The position numbers and the translations under genes are program-made. Below, one piece after another: positions 9,026 through 20,224 of a DNA stretch of 64,000 nucleotides (position 1 is its first letter; each line of letters starts with the position of its first letter). This DNA comes from Sphingomonadales bacterium (GTDB lineage: Bacteria > Pseudomonadota > Alphaproteobacteria > Sphingomonadales > Sphingomonadaceae): assembly GCA_028871475.1 (NCBI GenBank), contig JAGWMZ010000009.1, positions 97,886 through 161,885 on the forward strand, read 5' to 3'. The notes under the pieces were generated by a model. It was given only the letters and a program-made list of their open reading frames with translations. It did not search any database and had not been told where the DNA came from.

Positions 9026-10627
9026 TCAGAACGCCAGCCCCTTCACCCGCTTCACGCCGGGCAGCTTGGCGGCCTTGTCCAGCACCTCTTCGCCCACCGG
9101 GCTGTCGACCGAGAGCAGCAGCACTGCCTCGCCGCCAGCCTCGCGGCGGCCCAGGTTGAAGGTGCCGATGTTGATGCCGTTTTCGCCCAGCAGTGTGCCG
9201 ATGCGGCCGATGAAGCCGGGGGCGTCCTCGTTGACGATATACATCATGTCGCCGGTCAGTTCGGCCTCGACCTTGATGCCGAAGAGTTCGACCAGACGCG
9301 GCTCGGCATTGCTGAACAGCGTGCCGGCCACCGAACGTTCGCCTGCTTCAGTCTTGACCGAGACGCGGATCAGCGTGTGGTAGTCGCCGTCCTTTTCGGT
9401 CTTCACTTCGCGCACTTCAAGGCCGCGCTCCTTGGCGAGGAAGGGGGCGTTGACCATGTTCACCGTGTCGGACTGCACGCGCAGGAACCCGGCCAGAACG
9501 GCGGCCACGATGGGCTTGGCGTTGAGGTCCGCCGCGGCGCCTTCGGTGTGGATCGAGATGCGGGCGACGGCGCTGGTGGTCAGCTGACCGACCAGCGAAC
9601 CGAGGCGCTCGGCCAGAGCCATGTAGGGCTTGAGACGCGGGGCTTCTTCAGCCGACAGCGAAGGCACGTTAAGCGCATTGGTGATGCCGCCGGTGGTGAG
9701 ATAGTCACCCAGCTGCTCGGCCACCTGCAGCGCGACATTGACCTGCGCTTCGGTGGTGCTGGCGCCCAGATGCGGGGTGCAGATGAAGTTCTTCGTGCCG
9801 AAAAGCGGCGAATCCTTGGCAGGCTCGGTCTGGAACACGTCGAGGGCGGCGCCGGCGATATGGCCCGAATCGAGCCCTTCCTTCAGCGCGGCCTCGTCGA
9901 TCAGGCCACCACGCGCGCAGTTGACGATGCGCACGCCCTTCTTGGTCTTGGCCAGATTTTCCGCCGACAGGATGTTCTTGGTGTCAGCGGTCAACGGCGT
10001 GTGCAGCGTGATGAAATCGGCGCGGGCCAGAAGCTGGTCCAGTTCCACCTTCTCCACGCCCAGTTCCACGGCGCGCTCGGGCGTCAGGAAGGGGTCGAAA
10101 GCCACGACCTTCATGCGCAGGCCGATGGCGCGGCTGGCGACGATGCTGCCGATGTTGCCCGCGCCGATCAGGCCCAGCGTCTTGCCGGTGACTTCCACGC
10201 CCATGAAGCCGTTCTTCGGCCATTTGCCCTGCTGGGTCTGCTCATTGGCCTCGGGGATCTGGCGGGCGAGGGCAAAGATCATCGCAATGGCATGTTCGGC
10301 GGTGGTGATCGAATTGCCGAAGGGCGTGTTCATCACGACAACGCCCTTGGCGCTGGCATAGGGGATGTCCACATTGTCGACGCCGATACCGGCGCGGCCA
10401 ATGACCTTCAGATTGGTGGCAGCGTCGAGGATTTCCTTGGTCACCTTGGTCGAGCTGCGGATGGCCAGGCCATCATATTCGCCGATGCGGGCGATCAGTT
10501 GCTCGGGGGTTTCGCCGGTGATGACATCGACGTCGCAGCCCTTTTCCTCGAAAATGCGGGCGGCGTTCGGGTCCATCTTGTCCGAAATCAGGACTTTGGG
10601 CTTACGGGTAGCGGTCATGGGAATCAC
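9026..10627 (-). CDS. serA: D-3-phosphoglycerate dehydrogenase
   Basis: KVLISDKMDPNAARIFEEKG...GRAGIGVDNVDI...LGLIGAGNIGSIVASRA...; C-terminal ACT domain. Confidence 0.97.
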   Translation of the reverse strand: MIPMTATRKPKVLISDKMDPNAARIFEEKGCDVDVITGETPEQLIARIGEYDGLAIRSSTKVTKEILDAATNLKVIGRAGIGVDNVDIPYASAKGVVVMNTPFGNSITTAEHAIAMIFALARQIPEANEQTQQGKWPKNGFMGVEVTGKTLGLIGAGNIGSIVASRAIGLRMKVVAFDPFLTPERAVELGVEKVELDQLLARADFITLHTPLTADTKNILSAENLAKTKKGVRIVNCARGGLIDEAALKEGLDSGHIAGAALDVFQTEPAKDSPLFGTKNFICTPHLGASTTEAQVNVALQVAEQLGDYLTTGGITNALNVPSLSAEEAPRLKPYMALAERLGSLVGQLTTSAVARISIHTEGAAADLNAKPIVAAVLAGFLRVQSDTVNMVNAPFLAKERGLEVREVKTEKDGDYHTLIRVSVKTEAGERSVAGTLFSNAEPRLVELFGIKVEAELTGDMMYIVNEDAPGFIGRIGTLLGENGINIGTFNLGRREAGGEAVLLLSVDSPVGEEVLDKAAKLPGVKRVKGLAF

Positions 10628-10701
10628 ATCCTCATGTGAAAGGGGAAACCGGGGGCGGGCCGGCGCCAGCGCCCCCGTTGAAAGGTCAGGCAGCGCCCAG
10701 A

Positions 10702-11841
10702 TCAGGCAGAGACGGTCTGCGCCTTGACGGTCTCATAGGCATAGTCGAGCCAGGGGCCGAGCGCCTCGATATCCTCGACATTCACCGTGGCGCCGCACCA
10801 GATACGCAGGCCCGCCGGAGCATCGCGATAGCCCGCGATGTCATAGGCAGCGTCTTCCTTTTCGAGAAGAGCGGCGAACTTCTTGATGAAATCAGCATCC
10901 GCGCCTTCCACGGTCAGGCAGACCGAGGTTTTCGAGCGCGTGCCCTTGTCGACGGCCAGATGGCCCAGCCAGTCACGCTCGGCAACGATCTTGTCGAGAG
11001 CATTGGCGTTGGCGGTGCAACGATGCTGCAAGGCTTCGAGACCGCCGATGTCCTTGGCCCATTCAAGCGCAAAGATCGCGTCCTCGACGGCCAGCATCGA
11101 GGGGGTGTTGATCGTCTCGCCCTTGAACACGCCCTCAGCGAGCTTGCCCTTGCTGACCAGGCGAAACACCTTGGGCAGCGGACGGTCGGGGGTGAAGTTT
11201 TCCAGACGCTCGACCGCGCGGGGCCCCAGGATCAGCACGCCATGGCCGCCCTCGCCGCCCAGCACCTTCTGCCAGGAGAAGGTGGCGACGTCGATCTTCG
11301 ACCAGTCGATGTCGTAAGCGAAGACCGCGCTGGTGGCATCGGCGAAGGACAGGCCCTCGCGGTCGGCCGGGATCCATTCGGCGTCCGGCACGCGCACGCC
11401 GCTGGTGGTGCCGTTCCAGGTGAAGAGCACGTCGCTCGACCAGTCGACCTTGTCGAGATCGGGGAGCTGACCGTAATCGGCGCGCATCACCGTGGCGTCC
11501 AGCTTGAGCTGCTTGACGACATCCGTCACCCAGCCTTCACCAAAGCTTTCCCAGGCAAGGGCGGTGACTTCGCGGGCGCCCAGCATCGTCCACATCGCCA
11601 TCTCGAAGGCGCCGGTGTCGGAACCGGGGACAAGCCCGATGCGGTGCGTATCAGGCAGGCCCAGGATCTCGCGCATCAGCTCGATGCAATAGGCCAGACG
11701 GTTCTTGCCGATCTTGGCGCGATGCGAGCGGCCCAGCGACTGAGTCGCGAGCTTGGCGAGATCATAAACGGGGGGCTTGGCGCAGGGACCCGACGAGAAA
11801 AAGGGACGGGTCGGCTTGGTCGCCGGAAAAGGTGCAGTCAT
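10702..11841 (-). CDS. serC: Phosphoserine transaminase
   Basis: MTAPFPATKPTRPFFSSGPCAKPPVY...SWQKVLGGEGGHGVLILGPRAVERL; start refined to the ATG at 11841. Confidence 0.95.
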   Translation of the reverse strand: MTAPFPATKPTRPFFSSGPCAKPPVYDLAKLATQSLGRSHRAKIGKNRLAYCIELMREILGLPDTHRIGLVPGSDTGAFEMAMWTMLGAREVTALAWESFGEGWVTDVVKQLKLDATVMRADYGQLPDLDKVDWSSDVLFTWNGTTSGVRVPDAEWIPADREGLSFADATSAVFAYDIDWSKIDVATFSWQKVLGGEGGHGVLILGPRAVERLENFTPDRPLPKVFRLVSKGKLAEGVFKGETINTPSMLAVEDAIFALEWAKDIGGLEALQHRCTANANALDKIVAERDWLGHLAVDKGTRSKTSVCLTVEGADADFIKKFAALLEKEDAAYDIAGYRDAPAGLRIWCGATVNVEDIEALGPWLDYAYETVKAQTVSA

Positions 11842-11898
11842 GTAGTCTCTCCTTGCAGAGAGCACGCGCGGCGTTGGGACCGCGTGGCCCGGAGCCGC
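11842..11898 (-). promoter_or_regulatory. Candidate structured 5' leader of serC (serC-motif-like)
   Basis: Minus strand: -35-like TTGACTT (11919-11926), TTAGAAG (about 11899-11905), hairpin CACGCGGTCCCAACGCCGCGCGTG (11863-11886), then CTCTCTGCAAGGAGAG (11847-11862), which pairs the Shine-Dalgarno AGGAGAG. Confidence 0.6.
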
Positions 11899-12017
11899 TT
11901 CTAAGGGCAAGCTTTGTGAAGTCAAGCGCGCATCTGCGCAATTTTCGGCGAAGCGAGTACCCCCGTTCGATGTCAACCGTTACCGAAGCGTGAAAGAAAG
12001 GGAAATTTTAACCATTC

Positions 12018-12749
12018 TTGTCCCATATTAACCACATGCAAACTTGGCCTTTCCCCTCGGGGCCCCGCCAAAGCGGCACCCCCCTTTCCTCACCGCGGCT
12101 CGCCCTCGCGGCCCTGCTCTCATTCGCCCTGGCAGCCTGCTCGTCGGGGCCAGTGACGGCGCCCGCACCCACGCGCACCGCTGCCACCGGAAACTGGTCT
12201 CCTGCCCCGGCCTATGGGCAGTGCATGGCCGATCTCGGCGCGAAAGAGGCCAATTTCAAACCCCTGCCCGACCAATATTTCGGCGCCGGCTGTTCCACCA
12301 TCCAGACCGTGCGCCTGCTGTCCATGCGCGGCGATTATTCAGCGCTGGGCGTCACCAATCTGGGCCCGGTCACCTGCCAACTCGCCGATGCTTTCGCCAG
12401 CTGGGCCCGCTATGGAGTCGATCGCGCCGCGCGGCAGATTCTGGGCAGCCAGCTTGTGCGAATCGAGACCATGGGCAGCTACAATTGCCGCAACGTGGCG
12501 GGCACCGACCACCGCAGCGGCCATGCCACCGGCAGCGCCATCGACGTCAGCGGCTTCGTTCTGGCCGATGGTCGCCGCATCACCGTCCTTGGCGACTGGA
12601 GCGCCGGCACGCCGGAAGAGCGCGAATTCCTGCGCGTCATCCACACCAGCGCCTGCAAGCGATTCGGCATGGTGCTGGGGCCGGATTACAATGCGGATCA
12701 TCGCAACCACTTCCATGTGGAGGCCGTGAATTCGCATTTCTGTCGGTAG
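12018..12749 (+). CDS. Extensin family protein (extensin-like C-terminal domain)
   Basis: YNCRNVAGTDHRSGHATGSAIDVSGFVLADGRRITVLGDW...NHFHVEAVNSHFC. Confidence 0.85.
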   Translation: MSHINHMQTWPFPSGPRQSGTPLSSPRLALAALLSFALAACSSGPVTAPAPTRTAATGNWSPAPAYGQCMADLGAKEANFKPLPDQYFGAGCSTIQTVRLLSMRGDYSALGVTNLGPVTCQLADAFASWARYGVDRAARQILGSQLVRIETMGSYNCRNVAGTDHRSGHATGSAIDVSGFVLADGRRITVLGDWSAGTPEEREFLRVIHTSACKRFGMVLGPDYNADHRNHFHVEAVNSHFCR

Positions 12750-12771
12750 GAGGTTTTCGTAAAAAAAGGAC

Positions 12772-12795
12772 ATGCGAGGGCGATGACCCTCGCAT
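12772..12795. repeat. Solo palindrome ATGCGAGGG-CGATGA-CCCTCGCAT, related to the terminal hairpin of elements A/B; possible bidirectional terminator
   Basis: 9-bp stem flanked by AAAAAAAGG on the left and CTTCTCTTTTC on the right, between convergent genes. Confidence 0.75.
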
Positions 12796-12815
12796 CTTCT
12801 CTTTTCTTTCCTCAC

Positions 12816-13559
12816 TTACCTCGCGTGGAAAGGATAATCCGGCAACCCGTCCAAAGCCGCACGCAAAGCCTCGCTCCACCCGGCGGACAGGCTGCGATAC
12901 CACGGGTCCGAGGCCGTGATGCGGATTTCATGCAGCGGTTCGAACTCGTCGCGCGCGATGACCTGCAGGTCGAGCGGCATGCCGACGGAGAGGTTCGCCT
13001 TCAGCGTCGAATCGAAACTGACCATCAGCAGCTTGACCGCATCTTCAAAGCCCATCGCCCGATCATAACCGCGCAGGATGATGGGGCGCCCATATTTGGT
13101 CTCGCCGATCTGGAAGAAGGGCGTATCGAAGCTGGCCTCGATGAAATTGCCCTCGGGATAGATGAGGTAGAGATGCTGCTGCATGCCCTTGATCTGCCCG
13201 GCCAGAATCAGTGTCGCGCCAAACTGGCCGGAGGCGTGGGGACCGGCATCCTCGTCACGCTCGGCAATGGTTTCGCGCAGCAGCTTGCCGATATGTTCGG
13301 CCATGGCGAACATGGTGGGCACTTCGAGCAACGTGTTGTGACGGTCCTCGCGCGCCTTGTTGCGCTCTTCCAGCTTGGCGACCACCGCCTGGGTGGTGGC
13401 CAGATTGCCGCTGGTCATCAGCGTGACCATGCGTTCACCCGGCACGGACCAGCTCTGCATCTTGCGAAAGGTGGAGATGTTGTCGACGCCCGAATTGGTC
13501 CGGGTGTCGCTCATCAGCACGAGCCCGGCATCCAGCATCATGCCAACACAATAGGTCAT
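12816..13559 (-). CDS. Proteasome-type protease of the Anbu family
   Basis: MTYCVGMMLDAGLVLMSDTRTNSGVDNISTFRKM: Thr directly after the initiator Met, typical of proteasome-like Anbu (COG3484). Confidence 0.85.
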   Translation of the reverse strand: MTYCVGMMLDAGLVLMSDTRTNSGVDNISTFRKMQSWSVPGERMVTLMTSGNLATTQAVVAKLEERNKAREDRHNTLLEVPTMFAMAEHIGKLLRETIAERDEDAGPHASGQFGATLILAGQIKGMQQHLYLIYPEGNFIEASFDTPFFQIGETKYGRPIILRGYDRAMGFEDAVKLLMVSFDSTLKANLSVGMPLDLQVIARDEFEPLHEIRITASDPWYRSLSAGWSEALRAALDGLPDYPFHAR

Positions 13560-13722
13560 TTCACATTCCTGTTGCCGCCAGCCACGACCCGGCGATGATT
13601 CGTTTAGCCTGCCTGCTGGGCATTGTGGCCCCCCACGTCAAGCGTCACACATCCGGCCTTCCCTATCGTCAACGGGCAGGTCCGGGCGATTGACAGACTT
13701 GTCAATAATTTACCCGAAACCC

Positions 13723-14580
13723 TCATTGCGCCATGAATTGCTGGGCCACATCGAGCGCCACGTTGATGCCGCTGGAAACGCCGCCCTGGGTCAGGCTGGT
13801 GACAGGTGCGGCCTCGGCATAATCGGCGCCAACGGCCACGCGAACGTAACGGCTGTCGGGGCAGATCTCGTTGGAAGGGTCAAAGCCGACCCAGCCAAGG
13901 CCGGGCACATGGGCTTCGGCCCAGGCGTGGCCGGCATCCTGCGCGGTGCCCTCATCCATCAGCAGATAGCCCGAGACATAGCGTGCCGGCAGGCCCAGCA
14001 AGCGCGCGGCGGCGATGAAGACATGGGCGTGGTCCTGACAGACCCCCTTGCCCAGTTCCAGCGCCTGCTGCGCGGTGGTGGTGGCATCGGTCACGCCCTT
14101 TTCATAGGCCACCGCATCCTTCACCGCACGCGTCAGCTCATGCAGCACCTCGATGTCATTCACCCCATCGAGCGTGAAGCGCCGGGCCAGCGCGCGCACC
14201 AGCGGCCCGGGTTTGGTCAGCGGTGTTTCCTTGGCAAAGAGCCACAGCGGCATGAAGCCGGAATGCGGCCCCACCATGCCATGGGCATCACGCACATCGA
14301 CCAGCGCATGGGCCGTGATCACCACCTCGCTCACCCCCTGGTTCAGCGTGACGAGCGTCGTATTGTTGCCGTTGTGATCGTCATAGGCGGCCTCGATGAC
14401 GGCGCCCTCCACGGTCATCGACCATTCCACCACACTTTGCACGACACAGTCACGCGGGCGCAGGCGCAACCGCTGGACACCGTAACGCACGGGATCATCG
14501 AAGTGATAGCGGGTGGTATGGCTGATGGCGATGCGCATGGGTGCGGTCTCTTCTGCCAGGGTCTGGTCCGGAACGGTCAT
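13723..14580 (-). CDS. Transglutaminase family protein
   Basis: QALELGKGVCQDHAHVFIAAARLLGLPARYVSGYL...GHAWAEAHVPGLGWVGFDPSN catalytic Cys/His/Asp motifs. Confidence 0.92.
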   Translation of the reverse strand: MTVPDQTLAEETAPMRIAISHTTRYHFDDPVRYGVQRLRLRPRDCVVQSVVEWSMTVEGAVIEAAYDDHNGNNTTLVTLNQGVSEVVITAHALVDVRDAHGMVGPHSGFMPLWLFAKETPLTKPGPLVRALARRFTLDGVNDIEVLHELTRAVKDAVAYEKGVTDATTTAQQALELGKGVCQDHAHVFIAAARLLGLPARYVSGYLLMDEGTAQDAGHAWAEAHVPGLGWVGFDPSNEICPDSRYVRVAVGADYAEAAPVTSLTQGGVSSGINVALDVAQQFMAQ

Positions 14581-15524
14581 TCGATGAACCGATAATCGGC
14601 CGCAATCGCCTCGGCGATCTGGCGGTTGGAATTGATGAAGGCGGTGATGAATTCATGCAGGCCGAAATCGAAGATCTGGCCAATGTCAGTCTGGTTCAGG
14701 CGGGACTGGGCCTGCAGCAGCAGATCATGCGCCGGGGTGGTTTCACCATAGGCGCGCGCCAAGCCGGCCATATTGCTGACCAGCTTGTTATAGCAAAAGG
14801 CCAGCGAACGCGGGAAGCGGCCATCGAGGATCAGGAATTCGGCGATCCCCTTGGGTTCCAGCACGCCGGCATTCATCCAGCGGAAGGCCCGCTCGCCCGC
14901 CACCGAGCGCAGCACCATTTCCCACTGCGCATTGTCCAGCCGCGAGCCCACCCAGGCAAGGCTGGGCAGCAGCACATGATATTTCACGTCGAGAATGCGC
15001 GCGGTGTTGTCGGCCCGCTCGATATGGGTGCCCATGCGCGCGAAATTGAAGATGTCGTTGCGCAGCATGGTGCCTTCCATCGCGCCGCGCACCAGCGTGG
15101 TATGGCGGCGGATCGTGTCAAGCACTTCACCCAGATTGCCTTCGCCCACCGGGCGAGCCAGCAGGTCTTTCAGCACCATCCAGCTTTCATTGGTGGCTTC
15201 CCAGACCTCACGCGTGATGGCGGTGCGCACCATGCGGGCATTGGTCCGCGCGTTCTCGATCATCCAGATCACGCTGTTGGCATTGTCAGGCGATCGCAAC
15301 ACGAAGTTGGTGACAACCTTGCCGGTATATTCGCCGCCCTTCGCCGCAAAATCACTGTCCAGTCCCAGCGTAATGAGCACGCTGCGCCACTCCTCCGACG
15401 CGGCCGAAAGCCCGCGCGTCAGGGCCATGCGAAAGCCGGCGTCGAGCAGGCGCGCGGTGTTTTCCGCCCGTTCGAGCGAGCGGAACATCCAGAACAGTCC
15501 CCATGCGGAACGACCGAGCATCAA
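14577..15524 (-). CDS. Alpha-E domain-containing protein
   Basis: MLGRSAWGLFWMFRSLERAENTARLLDAGFRMAL...HIERADNTARILDVKYH, COG2307 type; cluster context. Confidence 0.9.
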   Translation of the reverse strand: MMLGRSAWGLFWMFRSLERAENTARLLDAGFRMALTRGLSAASEEWRSVLITLGLDSDFAAKGGEYTGKVVTNFVLRSPDNANSVIWMIENARTNARMVRTAITREVWEATNESWMVLKDLLARPVGEGNLGEVLDTIRRHTTLVRGAMEGTMLRNDIFNFARMGTHIERADNTARILDVKYHVLLPSLAWVGSRLDNAQWEMVLRSVAGERAFRWMNAGVLEPKGIAEFLILDGRFPRSLAFCYNKLVSNMAGLARAYGETTPAHDLLLQAQSRLNQTDIGQIFDFGLHEFITAFINSNRQIAEAIAADYRFIE

Positions 15525-15576
15525 GCCTTACCCTTCATCAAACGTCGCATCATGGTCGCAGTGATTATGGTCGCGC

Positions 15577-17010
15577 TCATTCGGCCAGCACCCAGCTGTC
15601 CTTGGTGCCCCCGCCCTGGCTGGAATTGACGACCAGCGAGCCCTTCTTCAGCGCCACACGGGTCAGACCGCCGGGCGTGATGTTGATCTCGCCGGGCGAC
15701 ATCAGCACGAAGGGGCGCAGGTCGACATGGCGCGGGGCAAGGCCCGCCTTGGTGAAGATCGGCACGGTGGAGAGCGAGAGCGTGGGCTGGGCGATGTAAT
15801 TGTCGGGGTTGGCCCGCAGCTTGCGCTCAAAGGCGGCGATCTCGGCTCTGGAAGAGGTCGGCCCGATCAACATGCCATAACCGCCCGAACCATGGACTTC
15901 CTTCACCACCAGCTCGGGCAGATGATCAAGCACATAGGCGAGGCTGTCGGCCTCTGCGCAGCGCCACGTCGGCACATTCTTCAGGATCGGCTTCTCGCCC
16001 GTGTAGAATTCCACGATCTCGGGCATGAAGGAGTAGATCGCCTTGTCATCAGCGATGCCCGTGCCGGGCGCATTGGCAATGGTGATACCGCCCGCGCGAT
16101 AGACATCCATGATCCCCGCCACGCCCAGCATGCTGGTGGGGTTGAAGGTGAGCGGATCGAGAAAATTGTCGTCCACCCGCCGATAGAGCACGTCAATCGC
16201 CTGCCAGCCGCGCGTGGTTCGCATGCAGACCCGGCCATCGACCACCCGCAGATCGCTGCCCTCGACCAGTTCGGCCCCCATCTGGTCGGCCAGAAAGGCA
16301 TGTTCGAAATAGGCCGAATTGTAGATGCCCGGCGTCAGCACCGCCACCACCGGGCGGTTGCCATTGGCCGCCGGCGGGGCACAGGCCGCAAGGCTGCGGG
16401 CCAGCGCGCGCGGATAATCCGACACCGGCTGCACCTGCACCTTGGTGAAGAGTTCCGGGAACATAGCCATCATCGTCTCGCGGTTCTCCAGCATATAGGA
16501 GACCCCCGAGGGCGTGCGGGCATTGTCCTCCAGCACCATGAATTCATCGGGCCCGGTGCGCACCAGATCGACCCCAACGATATGGGTGTAAACCCCGCCG
16601 GGTGGCGTGAAACCGACCATTTGCGGCAGGAAGGCATCGTTTTTGGCCAGCACCCGCTCAGGCAGTTTGCCGGCCTTCACGATCTCGCGCTTGTGATACA
16701 GGTCATGCAGGAAAGCGTTGATCGCCCGCACGCGCTGGTCGATGCCCTTCGAAAGCTTCTTCCATTCATCCGCCGTGATGATGCGCGGGATCATGTCGAA
16801 GGGGATCAGGCGCTCCTGCCCGGCATCCTCGCCATAGACGTTGAAGGTGATGCCGGTGCGGCGGAAGAAACTTTCCGCTTCCTTGCCTTGCCGGGCCATC
16901 CATCTGGGGTCCTGCGCGTCAAACCACTCGCGATAGCCTGCATAGGCGGGCCGGACCTGGCCCTGGCCATCGATCATCTCGTCATAGCACGAGAGCGTGG
17001 TTGTGTTCAT
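15577..17010 (-). CDS. Circularly permuted type 2 ATP-grasp protein
   Basis: [31 protein letters not shown]...[34 protein letters not shown]2308 type; start at 17010 is inferred. Confidence 0.92.
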   Translation of the reverse strand: MNTTTLSCYDEMIDGQGQVRPAYAGYREWFDAQDPRWMARQGKEAESFFRRTGITFNVYGEDAGQERLIPFDMIPRIITADEWKKLSKGIDQRVRAINAFLHDLYHKREIVKAGKLPERVLAKNDAFLPQMVGFTPPGGVYTHIVGVDLVRTGPDEFMVLEDNARTPSGVSYMLENRETMMAMFPELFTKVQVQPVSDYPRALARSLAACAPPAANGNRPVVAVLTPGIYNSAYFEHAFLADQMGAELVEGSDLRVVDGRVCMRTTRGWQAIDVLYRRVDDNFLDPLTFNPTSMLGVAGIMDVYRAGGITIANAPGTGIADDKAIYSFMPEIVEFYTGEKPILKNVPTWRCAEADSLAYVLDHLPELVVKEVHGSGGYGMLIGPTSSRAEIAAFERKLRANPDNYIAQPTLSLSTVPIFTKAGLAPRHVDLRPFVLMSPGEINITPGGLTRVALKKGSLVVNSSQGGGTKDSWVLAE

Positions 17011-17182
17011 CAGCACCCCAAACAAGGCTTCGGCGGCATCCGCATGGCCGCCTGTCAAGCAAAGCTGCAACAATAAACCCGCCTTGCCAAGCGTCATTGC
17101 TGCGATTGCGAGACAAATTTTTCTGTGCAATCATCCCGCCGCTTCCAGCCATGGCGCGCGGCAACCGCCTCGCCCCCTTGCG

Positions 17183-17197
17183 GAACGATTGGCGAAC
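17183..17197. promoter_or_regulatory. Candidate LexA (SOS) box GAAC-N7-GAAC upstream of uvrB
   Basis: GAACGATTGGCGAAC, 16 bp before the uvrB ATG at 17213; matches the alphaproteobacterial direct-repeat SOS box. Confidence 0.75.
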
Positions 17198-17212
17198 GCC
17201 CATACTCTCTTC

Positions 17213-19403
<2,191 letters not shown>

Positions 19404-19405
<2 letters not shown>

Positions 19406-19622
19406 AGATACGAGGGCCATCGCCCTCGCGCTCCCTTTATTTTGGTGAGGGTCGTGGCGCCCAACCATTGCGCCAGCATCGCCGCGCCGCAGGCATGAAT
19501 TTGATAGGGCTGGGCATGCCAAATTAGAGCCTGCGGCGCAGCGTTCCCAGCGCTTTCGCGGAACCCGATGCGCCCACGCCGACAACTCAAGGGAGCGCGA
19601 GGGCGATGGCCCTCGCATCTTC
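19404..19622. repeat. Repeat element B: 219 bp with near-perfect 32-bp terminal inverted repeats; homologous to element A in opposite orientation
   Basis: GAAGATACGAGGGCCATCGCCCTCGCGCTCCC (19404-19435) and GGGAGCGCGAGGGCGATGGCCCTCGCATCTTC (19591-19622); one mismatch between arms; interior aligns with the reverse complement of element A. Confidence 0.88.
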
Positions 19623-19632
19623 CTCCTAAACC

Positions 19633-20208
19633 TTACAGCTTCCCGAACTTAGCCTCATACCCGGCCACATCATCAGCAGCCAGAAACTTCGCCTGCTCCA
19701 CCCAATTGTCCCGCACAGGACGCCCGGCGAAAGTCCCCAACTGCGCGTCGATCTTGGCCAGATCAGCCTCGTTCCATGCCGCGATCTGCGCGAAGCTGAC
19801 CACGCCAAGCTCCTTCAGCCGCGCCGCCAGCTTGGGGCCCAGACCTTTGAGCCGCGTCAGATCATCCCCGGCCACGCCCTCGACCACCGGCGCCGTCACC
19901 TCTTCGACAACCTCGCCTTCATGGGCCGAGGCGACTTCCGCTGCCGCTGCCATGGCCGCCACATCGCCAAAACCGCCCAGGTCTACGCCGCTGGCGGCCA
20001 GCGGCGCAGCAACGCGCGCGGCGGCGCTGGGTGCGTCGATCAGCGCCTGATTGCGGCGGGCGGGACCGGCGCCTTCGTCCAGCACATCGGCGCTGCGATG
20101 GCGTTCGCGCGGGGGGGCCTTGCGGCCCCACAGCAGCCAGGCCACCAGCAGCCCCAGAACCAGCACCACGCCGATCACCAGCGCGTTTGTTTCGATTGTC
20201 GTCAGCAT
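19633..20208 (-). CDS. Membrane-anchored helix-hairpin-helix protein
   Basis: N-terminal TM ALVIGVVLVLGLLVAWLLWG, then LTRLKGLGPKLAARLKELGVVSFAQIAAWNEADLAKIDAQLG, a HhH domain seen in predicted 5' nuclease-like proteins. Confidence 0.65.
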   Translation of the reverse strand: MLTTIETNALVIGVVLVLGLLVAWLLWGRKAPPRERHRSADVLDEGAGPARRNQALIDAPSAAARVAAPLAASGVDLGGFGDVAAMAAAAEVASAHEGEVVEEVTAPVVEGVAGDDLTRLKGLGPKLAARLKELGVVSFAQIAAWNEADLAKIDAQLGTFAGRPVRDNWVEQAKFLAADDVAGYEAKFGKL

Positions 20209-20224
20209 TGTCAAAAGTCCTGTG

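Noticed and set aside
8741-10639. 632-aa plus-strand ORF beginning MRGPSPSRSQ
   Set aside because: Starts inside repeat element A and runs antisense to serA. The recurring MRGPSPSRS N-termini (also at 8950- and 19618-) are simply translations of the shared palindrome.
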